In this document: positions 1-4,338 of the stretch, piece by piece
How the letters are laid out: each line of letters begins with the position of its first letter
Numbering within the stretch: position 1 is the first letter of the stretch
Source of the DNA: Tannockella sp964372125
GTDB taxonomy: Bacteria > Bacillota_I > Bacilli_A > Erysipelotrichales > Coprobacillaceae
Reading direction: 5' to 3'
Length of the DNA: 5,257 nucleotides
Assembly: GCA_964372125.1 (NCBI GenBank)
Contig: CAYJPL010000054.1
Coordinates: forward strand, 1-5,257
The notes under the pieces: model-generated
Told to the model about the DNA's origin: nothing
Database searches by the model: none
What the model saw: the letters and a program-made list of their open reading frames with translations, nothing else
Made by a program: the position numbers and the translations under genes

Positions 1-2
1 AT

Positions 3-78
3 GACCCGCTAGCTCAGTTGGTAGAGCATCTGACTTTTAATCAGAGGGTCAGGCGTTCGAGTCGCCTGCGGGTCACCA
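3..78 (+). tRNA. tRNA-Lys (anticodon TTT)
   Basis: Complete cloverleaf. The 7-bp acceptor stem GACCCGC (3-9) pairs with GCGGGTC (68-74), followed by discriminator A75 and an encoded CCA (76-78). The D arm carries AGCTCAGTTGGTAGAGC. The anticodon stem TCTGA/TCAGA encloses loop CTTTTAA, with anticodon TTT at 36-38. The T arm contains GTTCGAGTC. It decodes AAA/AAG lysine codons. The window starts 2 nt upstream, so its promoter and any earlier tRNAs of the cluster lie outside. Confidence 0.98.
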
Positions 79-112
79 TTTTAATAGCCAGATGAACATT
101 TGTTCAACACAT

Positions 113-196
113 GCGGATGTGGCGGAACTGGCAGACGCACTAGACTTAGGATCTAGCGCCTTCGGCGTGCAGGTTCGATTCCTGTCATCCGCACCA
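113..196 (+). tRNA. tRNA-Leu (anticodon TAG)
   Basis: Complete class II tRNA. Acceptor GCGGATG (113-119) pairs with CATCCGC (186-192), with discriminator A193 and encoded CCA (194-196). Anticodon stem CTAGA/TCTAG encloses loop CTTAGGA, with anticodon TAG at 147-149. The long variable arm CGCC-TTC-GGCG (157-167) is typical of tRNA-Leu. The T arm has GGTTCGATTCC. It lies 34 nt after tRNA-Lys and is probably co-transcribed with it. It decodes CUN leucine codons. Confidence 0.98.
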
Positions 197-210
197 ATTT
201 ATAAGTAGTT

Positions 211-240
211 CTCAGCTCCTCATCGGTGCTGAGTTTTTTT
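211..240 (+). terminator. Rho-independent terminator of the tRNA pair
   Basis: Stem CTCAGC (211-216) pairs with GCTGAG (228-233). After a T-T mismatch two more C-G pairs extend the stem inward, leaving a TCATC loop. Seven Ts follow directly (234-240). It lies 14 nt after the tRNA-Leu CCA end. Confidence 0.93.
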
Positions 241-315
241 ATATTTTTACTATCGAAATGCGAAGTTGTTACAAATAACTGCCCGAACCATTTAACACAA
301 TCCAGTCTATGTTAT

Positions 316-324
316 TGTTATAAT
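316..324 (+). promoter_or_regulatory. Possible extended -10 promoter
   Basis: TGTTATAAT matches the extended -10 pattern TGnTATAAT exactly. No good -35 hexamer is present at 16-19 bp spacing. It points right, towards the hairpin at 579-607, but there is no coding gene between them. A chance match is quite possible in such AT-rich DNA. Confidence 0.3.
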
Positions 325-578
325 ACTTCAAGAAATGTGTTATAAAATCTCTATGAAATAACCATATATATAACAATGATTTTAGTTCATATTAATATTT
401 ATAAACTTTATTTTATCTTTGTCGTGCCTATTTACTAGTTTATACCAATCAATAATTTTAATATATCATTTTATATTTTTTTAAACAGCATACGTGCTAG
501 CTTATTTCTTGTACATATAAACCAAGAGATAATATGTATTAATTTTGATCATTTTTTGTTAATTGTTTACAATTCATG

Positions 579-612
579 AGGAGCTCCTTTTTGTCAGGCG
601 AGCTCCTTTATT
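579..612 (+). terminator. Hairpin with T-rich tail, possible plus-strand terminator
   Basis: AGGAGCTC (579-586) is complementary over 8 bp to GAGCTCCT (600-607), with a 13-nt loop and the short tail TTTATT. The same bases form a direct repeat: GAGCTCCTTT occurs at 581-590 and 600-609. The poor T tract makes terminator function uncertain. Only the plus orientation has any T tail. No plus-strand gene is seen directly upstream. Confidence 0.4.
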
Positions 613-617
613 GGTAT

Positions 618-642
618 AAAAAAGCACACCTAGCTGGTGTAC
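618..642 (-). terminator. Rho-independent terminator of the lipoprotein gene
   Basis: Read on the minus strand, GTACACC (642-636) pairs with GGTGTGC (630-624) through one wobble pair and a 5-nt loop, followed by six Ts (623-618). It lies about 60 nt after the stop codon of the lipoprotein gene at 703. Confidence 0.85.
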
Positions 643-702
643 TTAAGATTTGAATATAGAAAATATAAGTTTTATAACTTGATTTTTAATAATAGTATAG
701 TG

Positions 703-1332
703 TTATTTAATAACTAATGTATCTAAAACTGATCTTAGGTTATCCACTACTTCTTCATCAGTACCTTCAGCATATGTTACTACCGCAATTGCTGCAGTTC
801 CTTCAGTAAATATGTATGACATTTCACCTTTTAAAGTAAATTCTTGATCACCGATCACTTCCACTACTGTATAATATGTCACGACTGCTTCATATTCTCC
901 AATCATCACTTTTTCATAATTATCTAGTTCATAATCTAAACCAGATGCATCTAACGCAGTAATAATTGCATCTTCATCGAATGTATCAATGTCTAAAAAT
1001 GATGATGAAAGCGATGTGATAATCACGCTTGAGAAAGTCTCATCATGCATATATGTGAAATCCCCAACACTCGTAGTCTCATCTAATGTATATCCTTCTA
1101 AATCTTTGTAGTATACTGCATAATTCCCTGATTCTGCAACAAATGATGTTAATCCTTCAGTATTGAACCCTGGGTTTTCAAAATCAACAGGTTCCTTCTC
1201 TTCAGTTTTTTCTCCCTCAGTTGTTTCTACTATTTCTTCTTTTTCTTCTTCTTTTGGTTCATCGCTAGATGTACATCCAGCAAGCGAAAAAACCATCAAA
1301 AGCGATAATGCTGTAATTAGTTTTCTTTTCAT
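703..1332 (-). CDS. Putative lipoprotein, possible PsbP/DcrB-like fold
   Basis: This 209-aa protein is predicted to be exported and lipid-anchored on the outer face of the membrane. The start is ATG at 1332: GGAGGG lies 4 nt upstream (1342-1337), while the in-frame ATG at 1362 lies inside a palindrome and has no SD. Residues 1-20 form a lipoprotein signal: KRK, a hydrophobic core, then lipobox L17-A18-G19-C20. Residues 21-48 are a Lys/Glu-rich low-complexity linker, as often seen between a lipid anchor and a folded domain. The remaining ~160 residues alternate short beta-prone stretches (YAVYY, SVIITSLSSS, YEAVVTYYTVVEVIG, GTAAIAVVTYA) with a final amphipathic helix (EEVVDNLRSVLDTLVIK). That order resembles the PsbP/DUF1795 (DcrB) fold, but this is pattern judgement only. 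It lies just downstream of pyrG with its own predicted promoter and terminator, so it is likely monocistronic. Function unknown. Confidence 0.85.
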   Translation of the reverse strand: MKRKLITALSLLMVFSLAGCTSSDEPKEEEKEEIVETTEGEKTEEKEPVDFENPGFNTEGLTSFVAESGNYAVYYKDLEGYTLDETTSVGDFTYMHDETFSSVIITSLSSSFLDIDTFDEDAIITALDASGLDYELDNYEKVMIGEYEAVVTYYTVVEVIGDQEFTLKGEMSYIFTEGTAAIAVVTYAEGTDEEVVDNLRSVLDTLVIK

Positions 1333-1336
1333 AATT

Positions 1337-1342
1337 CCCTCC
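1337..1342 (-). promoter_or_regulatory. Ribosome binding site deciding the lipoprotein start
   Basis: GGAGGG on the minus strand lies 4 nt before ATG 1332. It supports that start over the upstream in-frame ATG at 1362 and places the lipobox Cys at residue 20. Confidence 0.8.
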
Positions 1343-1357
1343 AATTTTGTATACTTT

Positions 1358-1386
1358 ATCATACCACATTGTGGTATATCTATCTA
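1358..1386 (-). promoter_or_regulatory. Predicted promoter of the lipoprotein gene
   Basis: The minus strand shows TATGAT (1363-1358) as a good -10, with TAGATA (1386-1381) 17 bp upstream as a 4/6 match to a -35. The -35 overlaps the pyrG stop codon. Predicted initiation near 1351 gives a leader of about 20 nt. The 17-bp palindrome at 1361-1377 covers most of the spacer and part of the -10. Confidence 0.5.
1361..1377. promoter_or_regulatory. Perfect 17-bp palindrome, candidate operator
   Basis: ATACCACA (1361-1368), one central base (1369), and TGTGGTAT (1370-1377) form a perfect 8+1+8 inverted repeat. With a single central base and no following T tract on either strand it is a poor RNA terminator. 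Its place between the -35 and -10 of the predicted promoter suits a repressor operator. The regulator is not identifiable here. Confidence 0.55.
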
Positions 1387-2446
1387 TTTTTTATTTAAAG
1401 ATTTTTCGATAAGTTTTTTAAATAAAGGGTGTGCCCTATTTGGCCTACTTTTGAATTCCGGATGATACTGAACTGCTACATAAAAGTCATTTGCTGGTAT
1501 TTCAACCGCTTCGACCAATAAACCATCTGGAGAAGTTCCTGAAAACACCATACCGTTGCTTATAAAATCATTACGATACATATTATTGAATTCATATCTA
1601 TGTCGGTGTCTTTCACTAATATTTAATTCGTTATATACCTCATGTAATTGTGTACCTTTTTCTATAATACAAGGATATGTACCTAGTCGCATCGTACCAC
1701 CTTTGTTCATGTCATCATTTTGATTTTCCATGAAATCAATAATTCTATATTTTGTTTCTTCATCAAACTCACGACTATTTGCTGATTTATAGTTTAATAC
1801 ATTTCTAGCAAACTCTATTGTAGCTATTTGCATACCTAAACAAATTCCTAAAAATGGAATATTGTTTTCACGAGCATATTTAGCTGTTTCGATTTTCCCT
1901 TCGACACCTCTATCTCCGAAGCCTCCCGGAACCAAAATACCATCTACCCCAGCAAATATTTCATATACATTGCCTTGATTTACTTCTTCTGCTTCAATCC
2001 AACGGATATCGACTTTAGCACTGTTTTCATATCCACCATGGTAAAGTGCTTCTACTACTGATAGATACGCATCACGTAGCTTTACATATTTACCAACAAG
2101 TGCAATTGTCACAGATTTATTACGTGAATCAATTCTCTCTAACATGTCTGTCCATTCTGTTAAATCACATGGCGGTACTTCTAGTTTTAGTTTTTTACAA
2201 ACTATATTTGAAATATTTTGTTCCTCTAACATNNNNNNNNNNNNNNNNNNNNNNNNNNNNNNNNNNNNNNNNNNNNNNNNNNNNNNNNNNNNNNNNNNNN
2301 NNNNNNNNNNNNNNNNNNNNNNNNNNNNNNNNCTTTTGTGATATTACTTTTAATCCTCGTGTTTTTAATAGTCTTCCAAGTGAAGCTGCAGTAATTCCCT
2401 TTCCTAGACCAGAGACAACTCCTCCAGTTACAAATATAAATTTCAT
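1384..2446 (-). CDS. pyrG: CTP synthase, interrupted by an assembly gap
   Basis: CTP synthase makes CTP from UTP, ATP and glutamine in the cytosol, the last step of de novo pyrimidine nucleotide synthesis. The first 38 residues are visible and carry the amidoligase P-loop (FVTGGVVSGLGKG). After 100 Ns the gene resumes near the end of the synthetase domain and runs 282 codons to TAG at 1384. That part holds the class I glutamine amidotransferase domain: oxyanion region PGGFGDRG, nucleophile Cys in FLGICLGMQ, ERHRHRYEFNN, and the catalytic His and Glu in YHPEFKSRP. Family length is about 530-540 aa, so about 215 residues are missing. The ATG at 2232, beside the gap, aligns with an internal Met in IPLMLEEQ-type sequences and is not a start. 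The real start, ATG 2446, has AAGGAGG 8 nt upstream. The two parts are out of phase only because 100 is not a multiple of three. A leader attenuator precedes the gene. Confidence 0.97.
2233..2332. other. 100-N assembly gap inside pyrG
   Basis: Exactly 100 undetermined bases, the usual placeholder for a gap of unknown size. Comparing the flanking CTP synthase segments with the family length indicates roughly 0.6-0.65 kb is really missing. The window is therefore shorter than the true locus. Confidence 0.95.
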
Positions 2447-2460
2447 CTTATTTTCCTCCT

Positions 2461-2496
2461 TAAAATAAAAAGGGGTTAGAAAAAAATTCTAACCCC
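2461..2496 (-). terminator. Attenuator terminator in the pyrG leader
   Basis: On the minus strand GGGGTTAGAA (2496-2487) pairs perfectly over 10 bp with TTCTAACCCC (2481-2472) around a T5 loop, followed by TTTTTATTTT. It ends immediately before the pyrG ribosome binding site and lies downstream of the pyrG promoter. It therefore sits in the leader as an attenuator. It could also end transcripts arriving from the B12-related genes upstream. Confidence 0.88.
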
Positions 2497-2570
2497 ATTG
2501 TCCTCTTGTTTTATTATTTATTTGTATGCACTAAGCACTTATCCGTTTATTGTATTTAAACGATATTGCA

Positions 2571-2599
2571 ATTATAGTACAAATACTCCTTTGAATCAA
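2571..2599 (-). promoter_or_regulatory. Predicted pyrG promoter
   Basis: Minus-strand TTGATT (2599-2594), a 17-bp spacer and a perfect TATAAT (2576-2571). Initiation is expected around 2567-2564, giving a leader of about 120 nt. The leader begins with a small hairpin (CGTTTA/TAAACG, 2562-2544) and ends with the attenuator. The expected start does not begin with a run of G. Confidence 0.8.
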
Positions 2600-2630
2600 G
2601 AGATACATCATATTTTATTTTTAATAATTA

Positions 2631-3065
2631 CTAATACGTTTCGCTTGTTAATTTGAAAGTAAACACATCTCCATCACTAACTTCTAAATCACTAGCACCT
2701 GCACAGTAACCAGCTTCTACACAAGATGCATTCGTAGTTGATTCATAAAGCCACCATGGACCTTTATCCCAGTCACCTTCTACCCCCATTAAACCTAGTA
2801 TAACTAATCCATATTGAGAATCAGTTGACACTAACTTTAATTCCTCAGCACTCACTAAAACATCTTCAAGTGTTTTTGAATCTTTACTTACAGATACTTC
2901 ATCATCAAACAATGTAACTGGCTCTTCTTTTGTTTCATCAACAATAGTAAAATGAATAGAAATTTCCTCTTCACTTTTTGTATCCGTTACTTCTTCACTT
3001 GTTTGACAACCAACCATTGTCATCGCTAATAATAATCCTAATGATAATTTATATAATTTTTTCAT
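2631..3065 (-). CDS. DUF4430 (transcobalamin C-terminal-like) lipoprotein
   Basis: This 144-aa lipoprotein is predicted to be surface-anchored and, from context, to capture cobalamin or another corrinoid. The signal peptide (KKLYK, hydrophobic LGLLLAMT) ends in a somewhat unusual lipobox M17-V18-G19-C20. A short acidic linker follows, then one small domain (about 35-144): beta strand EISIHFTIVD, helix SKTLEDVLVSAEEL, then GDWDKGPWWLYES (99-109) and C-terminal DLEVSDGDVFTFKLT. The order 'helix, then WWLYE, then DGD, then strand' is what I expect of DUF4430, the family related to the C-terminal domain of transcobalamin and intrinsic factor. C115 and C121 (C-x5-C) could form a disulfide loop beside the tryptophans. 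It is the last gene of the riboswitch-controlled set, starting 7 nt after the S-component stop, with its SD overlapping that stop codon. No terminator follows before the pyrG promoter. Confidence 0.85.
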   Translation of the reverse strand: MKKLYKLSLGLLLAMTMVGCQTSEEVTDTKSEEEISIHFTIVDETKEEPVTLFDDEVSVSKDSKTLEDVLVSAEELKLVSTDSQYGLVILGLMGVEGDWDKGPWWLYESTTNASCVEAGYCAGASDLEVSDGDVFTFKLTSETY

Positions 3066-3072
3066 AATATCC

Positions 3073-3576
3073 TCACCTTATTTTCTGTAAAACTTCATAT
3101 GTCGGCTTAAATAATATTGATGCGCCAATCATACTTAATGCCCCTTGAATTAAAGATGTCTTTAATCCAACAATAATGTATACATAAGCAAAATTTCCAG
3201 ATAGCAACATATATGGGAGTTGTATCAACTGGCCTGTTAAAAACGAAAACAAGCCACACATAATTACTACAAAGAATAAATTTGATTTAATCTTTATTGG
3301 TAAAACACTAATAATTAGACTGTACAATGGGAAAATCAGTAGATACATCATTGACCACATCGTTACTCCCTGCCTTATTGCCATATTTAATATCGCAAAT
3401 GTAATACTTCCTAAAACTGCTTCTTTTGTTTTATATGTTGAAGCAAATAAAACAGTAAAAAATGTAATTAATTCTAAATACAAAATATCGCTGCATAATA
3501 CAAATGCAATAAATTGAAAGCACCCCAACATAGCAATTTTAGTAATACTTTTAACATCCATAACTTTTCGAGACAA
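3073..3576 (-). CDS. ECF-type S component, probable corrinoid uptake
   Basis: This small, very hydrophobic membrane protein (167 aa from the chosen start) has about six predicted helices, roughly at 12-30, 33-48, 53-72, 76-93, 99-124 and 130-156. Size and topology fit a substrate-binding S component of an energy-coupling factor (ECF) vitamin transporter. No ATPase (EcfA) or EcfT gene is in the window, so it would use a shared module encoded elsewhere. Cobalamin-riboswitch control and the following DUF4430 lipoprotein point to B12 or a precursor as substrate; this is inference. Start: a strong GGAGG (3590-3586) stands 9 nt before TTG 3576. ATG 3561 is an alternative with no SD at a normal distance, and ATG 3612 has no SD. 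The chosen start overlaps the preceding gene by 26 nt, suggesting translational coupling. The TGA stop lies inside the SD of the next gene. It could instead be another small membrane protein family. Confidence 0.8.
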   Translation of the reverse strand: MSRKVMDVKSITKIAMLGCFQFIAFVLCSDILYLELITFFTVLFASTYKTKEAVLGSITFAILNMAIRQGVTMWSMMYLLIFPLYSLIISVLPIKIKSNLFFVVIMCGLFSFLTGQLIQLPYMLLSGNFAYVYIIVGLKTSLIQGALSMIGASILFKPTYEVLQKIR

Positions 3577-4048
3577 ATTCAACTTCCTCCACTTCCTGAC
3601 ACTTATTTTCATATAATGCCATTATAAAGAACGTATTTGAAAGTAAGTTTAAAAAGTCTAATAATATATTGTCTACTCGTATACCTTCATCTTCAATTTG
3701 ATAAGCAATGCGTACTACTGATTTAGTTTTAGCACGTAGCACATGTAAATGGCATGCTCCAATACATCCTTGTGGTAACACAAACTTCGTTGTGTTACCC
3801 ACCTTTGATAGATATTTTTCATACACATCACATAGCCATAAATAATCTTGCATGTCAATTGCAAGTTTTCCACGAATAGAACCATTACAATGATATATTA
3901 AATAAACCAATTTATCCAATTCATCAATATGCAAGACATCATGTTTTGATTTTGCGATTAGACTACTTAACTCATCTGTCGCAATCTCATAATCACACAT
4001 CTTTGATTTTTCTTTTAAAAAACTGTATGCACATGCTCTTGAATCCAT
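3551..4048 (-). CDS. Divergent PduO-family cobalamin adenosyltransferase-like protein
   Basis: This 165-aa cytosolic protein is distantly related to ATP:cob(I)alamin adenosyltransferases of the PduO type. The similarity lies in the order of helices and in C-terminal landmarks: DELSSLIA (25-32, family DELNSxIG), FVLPQG (89-94, family FVLPGG), LHVLR (101-105, family LHxAR) and FLNLLSNTFFIMA (132-144, family YLNRLSDxLFxxA). It starts at ATG 4048 with GGAGGTG 5 nt upstream. It begins where the family's second segment starts, so the N-terminal ATP-binding motif (TKTGDxGxT) is absent. The family RRxER becomes KSVVR, and Arg and Asp of NRLSD become Leu and Asn. Catalysis by the usual mechanism is therefore doubtful, and it may be a corrinoid-binding chaperone or sensor instead. 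It is first in the riboswitch-controlled set, directly after the terminator platform. A 10-bp inverted repeat lies within it at 3774-3799. Confidence 0.8.
   Translation of the reverse strand: MDSRACAYSFLKEKSKMCDYEIATDELSSLIAKSKHDVLHIDELDKLVYLIYHCNGSIRGKLAIDMQDYLWLCDVYEKYLSKVGNTTKFVLPQGCIGACHLHVLRAKTKSVVRIAYQIEDEGIRVDNILLDFLNLLSNTFFIMALYENKCQEVEEVEFVSKSYGC
3586..3590 (-). promoter_or_regulatory. SD supporting a TTG start for the S component
   Basis: GGAGG lies inside the coding sequence of the upstream PduO-like gene, 9 nt before TTG 3576. Neither in-frame ATG (3612, 3561) has an SD at a normal distance. This favours the TTG start. Confidence 0.55.
3774..3799. repeat. 10-bp inverted repeat inside the PduO-like gene
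   Basis: GGTAACACAA (3774-3783) and TTGTGTTACC (3790-3799) are perfect reverse complements around a 6-nt loop. The flanks GTG and CAC could extend the stem past a one-base bulge. It lies in the codons before FVLPQG. There is no T tract, so it is not a terminator. It could be chance or an mRNA stem. Confidence 0.5.
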
Positions 4049-4062
4049 AATTTCACCTCCAG

Positions 4063-4094
4063 AAAAAAAATAAAAACCCATATACAATGGGTTT
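4063..4094 (-). terminator. Riboswitch expression-platform terminator
   Basis: On the minus strand AAACCCAT (4094-4087) pairs with ATGGGTTT (4081-4074) over 8 bp with a 5-nt loop, followed by the T-rich run TTATTTTTTTT. It ends 3 nt before the SD of the PduO-like gene, so B12-bound aptamer should stop transcription before the first gene. TGGGT at 4131-4127 could pair with ACCCA in the left arm as a short, weak antiterminator. Confidence 0.9.
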
Positions 4095-4140
4095 AATGTC
4101 ATTATAAAAACACTTATATTGACTCCACCCAGGAAAATAT

Positions 4141-4294
4141 ACTCACATTAGGCAGGTCTCCCGACTCTAGTTCTTCCTACTTTCCCTCTTCCCATATTAT
4201 TATACAGTGAGTTTGGATTTTGTCCCTATTACGGTTGCTGGGGCAGTTAAAGCATTACACTTTATTCCCTATTAAGCATTTGTGCACCTATTGC
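4141..4294 (-). promoter_or_regulatory. Cobalamin (B12) riboswitch aptamer, class-I-like
   Basis: Read on the minus strand the conserved blocks appear in order: AGGTGCAC, TAATAGGGAAT followed by AAAGTG, the B12-box region CTGCCCCAGCAACCGTAA (family GCNGCCCCCGCNACUGU), TCACTG, ATGGGAAG, and the closing GGGAGACCTGCC (family CAGGAGACCUGCC). The 5' segment CAATAGGT can pair with GCCTAATG at the 3' end, closing the outer stem with one A-A mismatch. It senses adenosylcobalamin or a related cobalamin in the nascent RNA. The linked terminator at 4063-4094 makes it an OFF switch acting on transcription. The 5' boundary is approximate. Confidence 0.96.
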
Positions 4295-4300
4295 AGTATA

Positions 4301-4306
4301 ATAATA
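4301..4306 (-). promoter_or_regulatory. Possible -10 element of the riboswitch transcript
   Basis: Minus-strand TATTAT (4306-4301) would start RNA near 4294, preserving the outer aptamer stem. The overlapping alternative TATACT (4300-4295) would start near 4288 and lose it. No good -35 is present 16-18 bp upstream. Transcription may also arrive from the 258-aa gene, whose stop lies about 45 nt before the aptamer. Confidence 0.4.
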
Positions 4307-4338
4307 CCACTGTTAAGGCCATAAAACTAGTTAAATCA

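Larger units (their letters stand above)
241..702. other. Gene-free AT-rich intergenic stretch
   Basis: No convincing open reading frame or conserved RNA fold is visible on either strand. The stretch separates the plus-strand tRNA pair from the minus-strand lipoprotein gene. It contains a possible extended -10 promoter (316-324, plus), a G+C-rich hairpin with a short T-rich tail (579-612, plus orientation) and the minus-strand terminator at 618-642. The part from 325 to 575 is very AT-rich, with no further structure I can support. Confidence 0.7.

Noticed and set aside
539..577. A 12-codon minus-strand frame (MNCKQLTKNDQN) with AAGGAG six bases upstream
   Set aside because: The SD-like bases belong to the 579-607 hairpin, the peptide is tiny, and no promoter or conservation can be shown.
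1361..1377. Palindrome as the pyrG terminator
   Set aside because: One central base, only two or three G-C pairs per arm and no T tract on either strand make it a poor intrinsic terminator; an operator fits better.
1384..2232. A separate 282-aa glutamine amidotransferase gene starting at ATG 2232
   Set aside because: That Met is internal to CTP synthase and merely abuts the assembly gap; there is no SD because the upstream bases are unknown.
2046..2468. Plus-strand open frame running through the N block opposite pyrG
   Set aside because: It depends on undetermined bases and is antisense to a certain gene with a known protein sequence.
3577..3612. ATG 3612 as the start of the S component
   Set aside because: There is no SD upstream, the added N-terminus is a very basic stretch outside the membrane domain, and it would increase the overlap with the preceding gene to 62 nt.
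4049..4102. N-terminal extension of the PduO-like protein to ATG 4102
   Set aside because: It would read through the riboswitch terminator and the SD; the residues before M19 are translated terminator sequence, and GGAGGTG precedes ATG 4048.
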